A stretch of 64,000 bases of DNA from an uncultured OM182 clade bacterium. Its GTDB lineage: Bacteria > Pseudomonadota > Gammaproteobacteria > Pseudomonadales > Azotimanducaceae. The stretch lies in contig CAJJAA010000018.1 in the NCBI GenBank assembly GCA_905182025.1, positions 1-64,000 of the forward strand, read 5' to 3'. The notes beneath the pieces are model-generated. The model was not told the DNA's origin and made no database searches. It saw nothing but the letters and a program-made list of their open reading frames with translations. Shown piece after piece: positions 54,585 through 63,923 of this stretch. The position numbers and the translations under genes are program-made. Position 1 is the first letter of the stretch. Every line of letters begins with the position of its first letter.

Positions 54585-56256
54585 GTCCATCGTCACATCC
54601 GCATTCCTGTTAATGCTTGTCACATTTAGCAGCGCTGTTTTCAGTCTCACTGTTTCCGTTGACCGTACAAGAATAAGCGAAACTGATCCGCTAAGACTTA
54701 ATATCAAAGTCAATGAAGCGTTGACTGGCCAACTCGAATTTGACTTTTTGACGAAAGATTTTGAAATATTGCGTGTCGCTGGGCCCAATCAAAACACAAA
54801 AATGAGCATCATCAACGGTCAGAGTAGCCGTGAAGTGAGTACCAGTTGGGATTTGGTGCTGCGGGCAAAAAGGCTCGGCACAGTGACCATTCCAAGAATC
54901 CAAATAAATGGCTCAATTTCAGAAGCAATCGTCATAGACGTTGTACCACAGACAGCGGAAATGAAGTCTAAAGCGAACGAGTTGGTATTTTTGGAAACTA
55001 GCGTGGACACCTCTGAAGCCTATGTCCAAGGTCAAATAATCTACACCATTAAACTGCACTACGTCGACATTATAACCGGCGAGATCCCTGCCGAGCCGAA
55101 AATTGAAAATGCCATCATCGAAACCATTGAAAGTGAAAAGCGTTACGATACCTATGTCAATAATCGTCGCTACTTCGTATTTGAGAAACGCTTCGCAATT
55201 TTTCCTCAGCGCAGCGGCGTATTGGAAATACCCCGGGTCACTTTCACTGGCTCAAAGGTAGGCAGAGGTTTCTTCTCTAATCGCGAACCCGTCATGGCAT
55301 TTTCGGAAACACATTCTGTGACAGTCAAACCGAAACCAAAAGAATTTACGGCGCCCCACTGGCTACCCGCTAAATCCGTTAAAATCACTGAAGCATGGAG
55401 TAGCGAATCTAAACAATTGACGGTTGGCGAACCTATAAACAGGAATATCACCATCACCGTCGATGGCCAAGCAGCCACGCTGCTGCCTGCCATAGATGAT
55501 ATTGAAATTCAGGGCGCCAAGTCGTACAAAGACCCCGAGGTTCAAAATCAAACAATAACAGACTCGGGTATTGTTGCTACGAGTAAGACAACTGTCGGTA
55601 TTGTTCCGACGCAACCCGGCAAGTTGCTGTTGCCTGCTTTAGAACTCGCTTGGTGGAATACAACCACCAACAAAATGGAAATAGCGTCATTACCCGCGCA
55701 AGCATTTTCTGTTGAAGCCTCACGTCAGCCCCAAGCAGTTGCACGTAATATCGAACCGAGCCAACCCAATCAAACCCTAGTAGCAGAATCTGCAACCTTA
55801 AGGCAACCGGTAGCCGAAGGACCGAATTACTGGCAGCTACTTGCAGGCGTCCTTGCAGCGGCTTGGGTGATTACCTTGATGTTATTGTTCAAAGCTCAAA
55901 GACGTCCAACGCAGACAGCAGTCGAAGACACGCCAACACAATTAACCTCTGAAACAGCGTTGTTTAATAAGCTACAGGAAGCCTGCAAGAAAAATCAGGC
56001 TGCAGATGCGCGAAATTTACTGTTCCTTTGGGGTAAAGCCCGCCTGCCAAGCATTGATTCAACCAGGGACCTGGCGGCTCACTATGCCAGTGATGAACTC
56101 TTACAAGAGATCGTACTACTCGAACAAAGTCTCTACTCACCGTCTCAGCAAACCGATTGGCATGGCAAAAGCTTAGGGGACATCACGCAAGCGCTAGGTA
56201 GCATCAGGGCAGAAAAAAGCTCGCCTCACGCATTGCTAAGCACGATGAACCCCTAG
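54565..56256 (+). CDS. batD: BatD-type protein (oxygen-tolerance family)
   Basis: A 563-residue periplasmic-facing protein with a signal peptide (TSAFLLMLVTFSSAVF), several beta-sandwich domains of the BatD family (LTVSVDRTRISETDPLRLNI at the mature start), and a C-terminal helix (about 430-447, ALAG-type LLAGVLAAAWVITLMLLF) before a short cytoplasmic tail. Start ATG 54565 lies inside batB, overlapping it by 20 bases. Last gene of the operon; a GC-rich hairpin follows. Confidence 0.88.
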   Translation: MKRQTGKSIVTSAFLLMLVTFSSAVFSLTVSVDRTRISETDPLRLNIKVNEALTGQLEFDFLTKDFEILRVAGPNQNTKMSIINGQSSREVSTSWDLVLRAKRLGTVTIPRIQINGSISEAIVIDVVPQTAEMKSKANELVFLETSVDTSEAYVQGQIIYTIKLHYVDIITGEIPAEPKIENAIIETIESEKRYDTYVNNRRYFVFEKRFAIFPQRSGVLEIPRVTFTGSKVGRGFFSNREPVMAFSETHSVTVKPKPKEFTAPHWLPAKSVKITEAWSSESKQLTVGEPINRNITITVDGQAATLLPAIDDIEIQGAKSYKDPEVQNQTITDSGIVATSKTTVGIVPTQPGKLLLPALELAWWNTTTNKMEIASLPAQAFSVEASRQPQAVARNIEPSQPNQTLVAESATLRQPVAEGPNYWQLLAGVLAAAWVITLMLLFKAQRRPTQTAVEDTPTQLTSETALFNKLQEACKKNQAADARNLLFLWGKARLPSIDSTRDLAAHYASDELLQEIVLLEQSLYSPSQQTDWHGKSLGDITQALGSIRAEKSSPHALLSTMNP

Positions 56257-56271
56257 CATCATAAATAACAA

Positions 56272-56289
56272 GGGCGGCCTAAACCGCCC
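56272..56289. terminator. GC-rich hairpin between convergent batD and pepN
   Basis: GGGCGG (56272-56277) pairs with CCGCCC (56284-56289) around CCTAAA. There is no T run, so it may be a weak or factor-dependent terminator of either convergent transcript. Confidence 0.45.
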
Positions 56290-56311
56290 CTGCTCAACAT
56301 AATCAACGAAG

Positions 56312-59002
56312 CTAGACGCTCTTGCTGGCTATCTCAAAAACATCCGGCGATAGATTTTCTTCCGCCAGAATTCGATTCAACTGCGCCTTCATCAATTCCT
56401 GCCGCGCCTGATCGTACTTGCGCCAGCCGGTTAATGGCTTGAGCACGCGAGCCGCCATCTGAGGGTTGATGCTATTTAACTCAATCACCTGATCCGCAAG
56501 AAACGTGTAACCACGGCCGTCTTTTCGATGGAAATTGACATTGTTCTGGAACGCAAATGCAACAACCACCGACCGCATACGGTTTGGGTTTAGCATGGTA
56601 AATGCATCGTGTTGCATAAGTTCAAGCACATTATCTAACGTATCAGAGTGCGAACAGGACGCTTGCATGTTGAACCACAAATCAATCACTAAAGCATCAT
56701 CCTTCCAGCGTTCGAAGTAGACACTTAACGCTTTATTTCTCGGCTCAACCGCTTGTGCAGAATTGGATTCGATCAGTGCTTTCAATGCCGCTGACGTGTC
56801 AGTCATGTTATTCGAGGATTCGAACTGAGCAACACACAGATCAATCATCTCAGTCGACTCTGGCTGCATCAAATAGGACAAACAAACGTTCTTTAACGAT
56901 CGTCGTGCAACTTGTTCTGCAGTAGGCTGGTATGCGTTGTCTGACTGATTCATTTTATAAACCGTCAATAGTAAGCCACTCAATCGATTTGTTAGCGTTG
57001 ACCGCACGAGCTCTCGAGCCTGATGGATTGCGTCAACATCAACGATGTCGACAAGCTCCGTTAAGTAGGTTTCAGTTGGCAGGACAAGCATGCTGGCGAG
57101 CATTGCCTTATCCAAGGATTCGCTTGGATCATTCGCTAGCGCTTGATCCAAGACATTCTCAAAGGCTTTTATAAGTCGCTCATCAACGACACAGGGTTTG
57201 CCTGCTTGAACTTGAGCGATCACGTCGCCTATCACTTCTACTGCTAATCGCTGACCTGCTTCCCAACGGTTAAACCCGTCGCAGTCGTGGCTCAGTAAAA
57301 AGAGTAGTTCATCCCGCGAATAATCGTACTGCAGTTTAACGGGTGCAGAGAAGCCTCGCAGCAATGACGGCGTCGGCTCAAAGGCGATAGGAAAGTCAAA
57401 CGTCTGCTTCGCGTCGGTTAGGTTTAACACCATAGTGAATTCACTCTCACCGGTCACAACGCAGGCGCAATTTAGGCTGGACACGTCGACCTGAACGTCC
57501 TTGCCGTCTTTATCTAGCAGGCCAATAGCCAGAGGCATATGGAATGGTTCTTTCGTGGCTTGACCGGGTGTTGGCGGACAGACTTGCTCCACACTCAGTC
57601 TGAACAAACCCTGAGCTTCAATATATTCACCTGTCATCGTAAGCGATGGTGTGCCTGCTTGTCGGTACCACTGCCTGAACTGTGACAGATTTATTTGATT
57701 GGCATCTTCCATGGCAATCACAAAGTCTTCAGTGGTTACCGCTTGGCCATCGTGCCGATCAAAATATAAATCTGTGCCGGCACGAAAGCCTTCAGTGCCG
57801 AGAAGTGTTCGAATCATGCGGACAACTTCAGCACCTTTTTCGTACACCGTGGCCGTATAGAAATTATTAATCTCGATATAGGAGTCAGGTCGAATAGCGT
57901 GTGCCATCGGACCTGCATCTTCAGGAAACTGCGCACTTCGAAGAACGGCGACATCATTGACTCGACAGACCGCTTCGGAACCCATATCTGCAGAGAATTG
58001 CTGATCTCGCAAGACAGTAAACCCTTCCTTCAAACTTAACTGAAACCAATCGCGACAAGTCACTCGGTTACCCGACCAATTGTGAAAGTACTCGTGGGCT
58101 ACAACGGCTTCAACTCTTTGGTAACCCGCATCCGTGGTTGTATCGGGTCGTGCGAGCACACAGGACGTGTTAAATATATTGAGGCCCTTGTTCTCCATTG
58201 CGCCCATGTTGAAACTCTCTACAGCGACGATCATGAAAATATCTAAGTCGTATTCCCGACCGTAGACCTCTTCATCCCACGCCATTGAGTTTTTTAGTGA
58301 CAACATGGCATGCGCTAACTTATCGATATTGTGTGCTTCAGTAAAAATTTGTAGTTTTACATCACGACCACTCATCGTGGTGAAGCTATCCTCGATGTAT
58401 TCAAGATTTCCGGCCACTAGTGCAAACAGATAGGCAGGCTTATCAAATGGATCATTCCAAGTTACCCAATGTTTATCGCCATCTTCGCCACGGTCGATGT
58501 CGTTTCCGTTCGACAGTAGAATGGGGTAGGTTTGCTTGTTGGCTTTTACAGTCGTTGTGTAACGCGACATCACATCCGGGCGATCTAAGAACCATGTGAT
58601 ATTTCTAAAGCCTTCAGCTTCACATTGGGTGCAATACATATCACCTGATTTATAAAGGCCTTCGAGAGCAGTATTATCTTGAGGCTTTATCGCAACGCGC
58701 GTTTCAAGCTGAAACACATCAGGCACATCAAACAGTGTCAGCGAGTCCTCTTCAATTCGGTATTCATTTGACAACAATTCACGGCCATCAATTGAGATCG
58801 ATCGTGTATCCAAACCCTTGCCGCCATCCAACATCAACTGGTTTCCAGTGGCTTGGCTGTCCAGATTTTTAGACATCTGCAAGGTTGCGGTAACCAGGGT
58901 TTCTTCCTCATCAAGGTCAACATGTAGCGTTGTTGTTTCAATTAAATATTCGGGGACTTTGTAGTCCTTTAGAGCGATGGCTTTAGGTTGGCCTTCTTTC
59001 AT
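56312..59002 (-). CDS. pepN: aminopeptidase N (PepN, M1 family)
   Basis: Cytoplasmic zinc aminopeptidase, 896 residues from the start used here. The exopeptidase motif is MGAMENKG and the zinc site is HEYFHNW (H303, E304, H307) with E326 in LKEG; these match E. coli PepN closely, including TQCEAEGFR and RDWFQLSLKEG. ATG 59002 (MKEGQPK) is chosen since GGGA lies eight bases upstream; ATG 59035 would add 11 residues and is an alternative. Divergent from the DUF2797 gene. Confidence 0.96.
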   Translation of the reverse strand: MKEGQPKAIALKDYKVPEYLIETTTLHVDLDEEETLVTATLQMSKNLDSQATGNQLMLDGGKGLDTRSISIDGRELLSNEYRIEEDSLTLFDVPDVFQLETRVAIKPQDNTALEGLYKSGDMYCTQCEAEGFRNITWFLDRPDVMSRYTTTVKANKQTYPILLSNGNDIDRGEDGDKHWVTWNDPFDKPAYLFALVAGNLEYIEDSFTTMSGRDVKLQIFTEAHNIDKLAHAMLSLKNSMAWDEEVYGREYDLDIFMIVAVESFNMGAMENKGLNIFNTSCVLARPDTTTDAGYQRVEAVVAHEYFHNWSGNRVTCRDWFQLSLKEGFTVLRDQQFSADMGSEAVCRVNDVAVLRSAQFPEDAGPMAHAIRPDSYIEINNFYTATVYEKGAEVVRMIRTLLGTEGFRAGTDLYFDRHDGQAVTTEDFVIAMEDANQINLSQFRQWYRQAGTPSLTMTGEYIEAQGLFRLSVEQVCPPTPGQATKEPFHMPLAIGLLDKDGKDVQVDVSSLNCACVVTGESEFTMVLNLTDAKQTFDFPIAFEPTPSLLRGFSAPVKLQYDYSRDELLFLLSHDCDGFNRWEAGQRLAVEVIGDVIAQVQAGKPCVVDERLIKAFENVLDQALANDPSESLDKAMLASMLVLPTETYLTELVDIVDVDAIHQARELVRSTLTNRLSGLLLTVYKMNQSDNAYQPTAEQVARRSLKNVCLSYLMQPESTEMIDLCVAQFESSNNMTDTSAALKALIESNSAQAVEPRNKALSVYFERWKDDALVIDLWFNMQASCSHSDTLDNVLELMQHDAFTMLNPNRMRSVVVAFAFQNNVNFHRKDGRGYTFLADQVIELNSINPQMAARVLKPLTGWRKYDQARQELMKAQLNRILAEENLSPDVFEIASKSV

Positions 59003-59214
59003 TAGTATTCCCGCTTTTGTATGTTTTAAGTTCATCGCATTCAGGTCGTATAGTTAGAACAAGACTGAACATTGAGCGTTCGACTTAACGCTGGATAAAG
59101 GTTTATATCGAACGGCCGTGATTGTATCTGGTTTAAGATTCCTTTCAATGCAATCTGAGCCGTAAACATTGCGCTAAGTGTTCTTTTTACAGTCAAAATT
59201 GCTATCATCTTTGC

Positions 59215-60066
59215 ATGCATGGATTTATTCGAAAACTTATCACTGAACACAATCAGCCGGTTGACTATCATCTACCGCTGTCTGACGCGCAGATTCATCT
59301 GAATCCGTTAATAGGCAGTAAAATTCGGCTTAGCTATACTGGAAACATTGAATGTAACCATTGTGGGCGCGCCACTAAGAAGAGTTTCAGCCAAGGCTAT
59401 TGCTACCCCTGCTTCAAGAAGCTGGCCCAGTGTGACCTTTGTATGATGAGCCCTGAACGCTGCCACTATCATCTAGGTACCTGTCGAGAGCCCGACTTCG
59501 GAGACCGTGTGTGCATGCAACCACACATTGTCTATTTGGCAAACTCATCAGGCCTCAAGGTTGGCATCACGCGACCTAATCAAGTCCCGACCCGCTGGAT
59601 CGATCAAGGCGCTGTACAGGCGCTACCTTTATTTGAAGTCAGTTCAAGACAAATGTCTGGGTTTGTGGAAACGATGTTCAAAGCCCACATCTCTGACAAA
59701 ACGCATTGGCAGAAGATGCTCAAGTCCGAAGGTATTCATGTCGACCTCATGTTGGCCAGAGAGCAGCTTCTAGCGGAGGCTAAGAGCGGTATTGACGATC
59801 TTATTGAGATCCATGGAGAAGCGAATATTCGTTTAGTTGAGCTACCTGATGCTGTCACCATCGAATACCCGGTTGAGCAATACCCAACTAAAGTAAAAGC
59901 ACTCAATTTCGAAAAGACCTCCGTCATTGAAGGGGTGCTGCAAGGCATCAAAGGTCAATACCTTATCCTCGATATAGGCGTCGTCAATATTCGAAAATTC
60001 ACGTCCTACGAAATCAGCTTTGAATCACTCGAGTCAACGCCGAATCAGTCAGGTTTCGCATTTTGA
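59215..60066 (+). CDS. DUF2797 protein with a GIY-YIG-like signature
   Basis: A 283-residue protein with a zinc-finger-like N-terminal half (cysteine pairs in CNHCGRAT, CYPCF and CDLCMMSPERCHYH) and a central region reading VYLANSSGLKVGITR, then TRWIDQGA and VETMFKAHIS. This spacing of a tyrosine strand, KVGITR, an arginine and a later Glu resembles the GIY-YIG fold as in T5orf172/MUG113 domains. Placement beside pepN recurs in Pseudomonas. The DUF2797 assignment is confident; the nuclease-fold idea is an inference. Confidence 0.8.
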   Translation: MHGFIRKLITEHNQPVDYHLPLSDAQIHLNPLIGSKIRLSYTGNIECNHCGRATKKSFSQGYCYPCFKKLAQCDLCMMSPERCHYHLGTCREPDFGDRVCMQPHIVYLANSSGLKVGITRPNQVPTRWIDQGAVQALPLFEVSSRQMSGFVETMFKAHISDKTHWQKMLKSEGIHVDLMLAREQLLAEAKSGIDDLIEIHGEANIRLVELPDAVTIEYPVEQYPTKVKALNFEKTSVIEGVLQGIKGQYLILDIGVVNIRKFTSYEISFESLESTPNQSGFAF

Positions 60067-60069
60067 CGA

Positions 60070-60960
60070 CTACCGCTTTGATTTAATTTTGGCAGACAAG
60101 GCGACAGGAATCCCAAAAGCTATCCCGGCTAAAAGCCCACCAAGGTGCGCGCCATTGGCAAGATTGCCCAAGCCCAATAGATCGATGACACCGGTAAAAC
60201 CCAGAATCAAGAACCCTAGCATCACCCCGTAAATTGCTTTCGGCAGCCCCAGGTCCATTTCTGGTGCCAGCCTACCGACACATAAACCAAACCCCAAGAA
60301 ACCGTATACGACACCCGACATGCCGCCAAACAAACTGGCACCTGCCAGCCAGTATTGCAGTAAATTGGCAGCAACCGATGTCGTGAGTGTTAGCAGCAGT
60401 ACAATTAAACTGCCGTTCAACTGCTCTATGCGCCGGCCAATCTCCCACACCCAAAGAAGATTGAAGACAATATGTAGCCAACCAAAATGAAGCAGCATAG
60501 GCGTGATCAGGCGCCAGTATTGATGAGTTTCAAGTGTATAAGCGAGATTGGCGTGATAAATCTGATTATTCATCACGTTAAACGACAGCAATGTGAAATC
60601 GGCTAACCATTTGCTTTGGTTACCTGTATCAATCCCAAAGGTAATTGGAAAACAGATCACGTTCGCAACGATCAAGGTTAATATGAACGGCGATGCGGCC
60701 GCTTGCTTAAGTATTCTGGCCAATTGGTCCGTTATCGAAGGGCGTGCGGATCCTGAGGCGTTAGCCTGCAGTTGAAATTCACCGCGGCTAAATGCCGCAT
60801 ACAGTGATTGGATTGTCTGCTTATCCTGATCAGTATTTGCCCAGATTTCCTGCTCTGCACCAACCTCATTGATGCGATGAGGCACAGAGCATTGGTACAG
60901 ATATCGACTAAACAACGCCAGATCAATATCTCTGTCGACAGATAACGCCTTAATATTCAC
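60070..60960 (-). CDS. glpG: rhomboid family intramembrane serine protease
   Basis: A 296-residue rhomboid with a small soluble N-terminal domain (about 1-85) and six helices. Catalytic Ser215 is in FGGMSGVVYG and His272 in NGAHLGG; the oxyanion residues H163 and N167 are in HIVFNLLW. Overall order resembles E. coli GlpG, so the name is used with caution. Cleaves transmembrane substrates in the inner membrane. GTG 60960 with AGGGA upstream. Convergent to the DUF2797 gene with three bases between. Confidence 0.88.
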   Translation of the reverse strand: MNIKALSVDRDIDLALFSRYLYQCSVPHRINEVGAEQEIWANTDQDKQTIQSLYAAFSRGEFQLQANASGSARPSITDQLARILKQAAASPFILTLIVANVICFPITFGIDTGNQSKWLADFTLLSFNVMNNQIYHANLAYTLETHQYWRLITPMLLHFGWLHIVFNLLWVWEIGRRIEQLNGSLIVLLLTLTTSVAANLLQYWLAGASLFGGMSGVVYGFLGFGLCVGRLAPEMDLGLPKAIYGVMLGFLILGFTGVIDLLGLGNLANGAHLGGLLAGIAFGIPVALSAKIKSKR

Positions 60961-61109
60961 TTAATCGATTCCCTCACAACTCAAACCCCTTCTGGCTTAA
61001 TACATTCACGCTTTTTGCTCGATCGTTAACAGCTACTTTCCACAGCCATAGGAGTGCCGTAAACTAGTCTATATTATCATTTTTAAAATATTTTTAGATC
61101 GAAACAAAT

Positions 61110-62141
61110 ATGGAAAATGCAGACCATCAAGTACTCACTAAACTCACCGACTGGGTCGAAGACGGCGAATTAAGCTGGCTTTGCACCGTGGTTAAAACGT
61201 GGGGATCATCCCCTCGCCCTATCGGTTCGCTGCTGAGCTGCAATAACCGTGGACACACCTGCGGATCTTTATCCGGCGGTTGCGTCGAAGAGGATTTACT
61301 TGAAAGGCTCCAAAACGGAGAGCTTGCGCAGGAAAAACCCGAATTGATGATCTACGGTAAGACAAAAGAAGAATCCGATAGATTCGGCTTACCTTGCGGT
61401 GGTCAACTACACATCGTCATTGAGCCGATTAGAACGAAACAACAAATAGCCACGCTAAGGCAAATAGTCAATCGACTCGAACAGCGCCTTTGTATTTCAA
61501 GAACGGTCGAACTCGACACCGGCGTCATGACAGCGGAGGATAAAGATAGATACCGCAATCTAGAGTTGATCGGTGAAATACCGACGGATGAATTCGGCGA
61601 ACCCTTAGAGAAAGACGCCAAAAATCTTACCTTGGTGCATACCTATGGTCCTAGGCACCAACTATTTCTTATTGGCGCAGGTCAAGTCTCCATCTATTTA
61701 GCAGAGATGGCTAAAGCCCTCGATTACCATGTTGTTGTCTGCGACCCACGTGAACAGGTTATCGAACAATGGCCCGTCGAAGGCGTACAACTTGTATGCG
61801 ACATGCCTGACGACGCAGTCAGAGAACATGCCAACGATAACTTTTCTGCAATTATTGCTCTTACCCATGACCCGCGTATTGATGATATGGGGTTGATGGA
61901 AGCGCTCAAGACCAACGCTTTTTTTATCGGCGCGATGGGTTCGACTAGAACCTCTGCTAAGCGCCGAGAACGTTTGTTACAGCTAGACTTAACACCTGCA
62001 GAGATTGATAGACTGCATGCACCAGTCGGATTGCCCATCGGCAGTAAAACGCCGGCGGAGATCGCGATTGCGATACTGGCTCAGCTCACAGCGTTGAGAA
62101 ACGAAGCGAGCGTTGAGGCGGATTTTAGGGCGACAGCTTAG
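61110..62141 (+). CDS. xdhC: XdhC/CoxI family molybdenum-cofactor sulfuration and insertion protein
   Basis: A 343-residue protein in two parts: N-terminal XdhC/CoxI domain with TWGSSPRPIG, SLSGGCVEEDL and LPCGGQLHI, and a C-terminal Rossmann-like XdhC_C domain with HQLFLIGAGQVS and LTHDPRIDD. These bind molybdopterin and deliver it, sulfurated, to xanthine dehydrogenase-type or CO-dehydrogenase-type enzymes. No hydroxylase gene lies in the window. ATG 61110 has no good ribosome site. Followed by mocA 71 bases later. Confidence 0.92.
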   Translation: MENADHQVLTKLTDWVEDGELSWLCTVVKTWGSSPRPIGSLLSCNNRGHTCGSLSGGCVEEDLLERLQNGELAQEKPELMIYGKTKEESDRFGLPCGGQLHIVIEPIRTKQQIATLRQIVNRLEQRLCISRTVELDTGVMTAEDKDRYRNLELIGEIPTDEFGEPLEKDAKNLTLVHTYGPRHQLFLIGAGQVSIYLAEMAKALDYHVVVCDPREQVIEQWPVEGVQLVCDMPDDAVREHANDNFSAIIALTHDPRIDDMGLMEALKTNAFFIGAMGSTRTSAKRRERLLQLDLTPAEIDRLHAPVGLPIGSKTPAEIAIAILAQLTALRNEASVEADFRATA

Positions 62142-62212
62142 GTAAAATATCTGTATGAAACGCGATGCAGCCATAATCCTTAGCTAGATTAAATTTAGGG
62201 AAGGAGATCAGT

Positions 62213-62797
62213 ATGATTGGAGCCATAATTCTTGCCGGCGGCAGCAGTCGACGCTTTGGTGATGATAAACGCAAATCGGTGTTACCAACCGGTCTATTGA
62301 TGCTTGAGGAATCCATCCACAAGGCGGCTAGCGTCATTGATGAAGTCATCGTCGTACTTCGATTCGGTGATATTAGTTTTGCAAAAGAACTCGAAGAAAA
62401 AATTGATAACCCATCTGTAAAATTTTACTGCGCGCCTGATTCAGCGCAGGGCATGGCGCACACGCTGGCAAATGGTATACATCAGGCCAAAGACTGGGAA
62501 GCCGCACTGGTATTCTTGGCCGATATGCCTTTTGTTCAAGCCGAGACTATTGAATCTCTATTGGCCGAATACGAATTCCGCAAGACGTCCAATCCCATTG
62601 TTGTACCCATAAAAGACGGTAAAGCGGGACATCCCGTACTTTTCTCGCGATGTTACTTTGATGAAATTGAATCGCTAACGGGTGATAATGGCGCGAAGCC
62701 GGTCATTGAAAATAATTCAGCACACGTTTATCAGATTAAGGTAAACGACCCCGGGGTTATTAGAGATATCGACACCCCACAGGACCTCGCCAGTTAG
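62213..62797 (+). CDS. mocA: molybdenum cofactor nucleotidyltransferase MocA-like
   Basis: A 194-residue nucleotidyltransferase with the start IGAIILAGGSSRRFG-DDKRKS (nucleotide-binding loop), LADMPFV with the metal aspartate, and GHPVLF. MocA makes the cytosine dinucleotide form of the molybdenum cofactor used by xanthine dehydrogenase-type hydroxylases. Pairing with xdhC supports MocA rather than MobA. ATG 62213 with a perfect AAGGAG. Converges on nadK with nine bases between the stops. Confidence 0.88.
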   Translation: MIGAIILAGGSSRRFGDDKRKSVLPTGLLMLEESIHKAASVIDEVIVVLRFGDISFAKELEEKIDNPSVKFYCAPDSAQGMAHTLANGIHQAKDWEAALVFLADMPFVQAETIESLLAEYEFRKTSNPIVVPIKDGKAGHPVLFSRCYFDEIESLTGDNGAKPVIENNSAHVYQIKVNDPGVIRDIDTPQDLAS

Positions 62798-62806
62798 AAG
62801 AGCGTC

Positions 62807-63691
62807 TTATTCGCCAACCCGGCTGGCCCAATCCAACTTGCTTCGGCAAACGCCATAGAAACTGTGACCCGGAGGATGGATAAGCTTCAGACTTTGTGAT
62901 TTCTTTTTGACTAAAATCGACTCACCGGGTTCAATTTCAAATTCCTGCTGGGAGTCAAAACTAATTTTGGCATTCATACCGGTCGTTTTACCGACCACTA
63001 TTTTGATTTCAGAGTTTCCCGGCACAACAAGAGGACGACTATTTAGCTGATGCGGAAACATAGGCACGAGAACGATTGCATCCAAACTTGGGTGCATAAT
63101 CGGTCCGCCAGCTGACAGCGCGTAAGCGGTCGAACCGGTTGGGGATGAAATAATCAGTCCATCGGAATATTGGTTGTAGACAAAGACGTCGTCGATGAAA
63201 AGATCAAACTCAAGCATCTTTGGCATCCTGGCAGAATGAATCAACACTTCATTCAAGGCTGTCGGAATTTCTTTCTCACCCTTTACCGAAACTTCCCCTT
63301 CTAGCAGAAAGTGTTCCTCTGTCACAAAATCACCATCGAGTACTAGGCCGATGCTGGACTCAATGTCATCAGGTGAAACGTCCGCGAGAAATCCCAGCCT
63401 GCCACGGTTTATACCCAGTATAGGCACACCGTGTGGTGTAAAACTTCGAGCCGCACCCAGAATATTACCGTCTCCGCCAACCGCAATCACCAGATCACAC
63501 TTGTCAGCCATTTGTTCTTGAGAAAATACGGGACCATCGTAATCTTTCAATACCGCTTCCGCCGTATCTTCCATTAAAATATTGCACTGACGGTTCTGCA
63601 GGAAATCTCGAACCCTACGCAGGGATTCGAGCACCAATTGGCTATCGGTCCTTGCAATCAGTCCTATATGATTAAAGTGATTCTTACTCAT
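62807..63691 (-). CDS. nadK: NAD kinase
   Basis: A 294-residue canonical ATP-NAD kinase. The catalytic GGDGN motif is at 72-76 (D74) and the downstream SPTGSTAYALSAGGPI, LNEVLIHSARM and GINRGRLGFL motifs are the NAD/NADP-binding signatures. ATG 63691. The window also holds a COG3199 NAD-kinase-like gene at 12.9 kb. Divergent from the truncated gene at the window's right edge. Confidence 0.96.
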   Translation of the reverse strand: MSKNHFNHIGLIARTDSQLVLESLRRVRDFLQNRQCNILMEDTAEAVLKDYDGPVFSQEQMADKCDLVIAVGGDGNILGAARSFTPHGVPILGINRGRLGFLADVSPDDIESSIGLVLDGDFVTEEHFLLEGEVSVKGEKEIPTALNEVLIHSARMPKMLEFDLFIDDVFVYNQYSDGLIISSPTGSTAYALSAGGPIMHPSLDAIVLVPMFPHQLNSRPLVVPGNSEIKIVVGKTTGMNAKISFDSQQEFEIEPGESILVKKKSQSLKLIHPPGHSFYGVCRSKLDWASRVGE

Positions 63692-63923
63692 TTAGCGGCG
63701 TCACCTAAAATATGACGCCCATTAGAATCTAGAACGTGCCTCTACGCAACATTGCAATTGAAGCCATAATCGGCTCTCGATCATGCACTGACGTACCTTT
63801 ATAGAGCTTATTGCCCGTCGGAATGATTAATCCCTTGAATTTCCGTTCAAAATCGAGAAACTTACGCTCCGGCTTAGAAAAGCTTAGAATAACCGCGGGC
63901 ATTTAAATTCAAGGGTTAGATAT

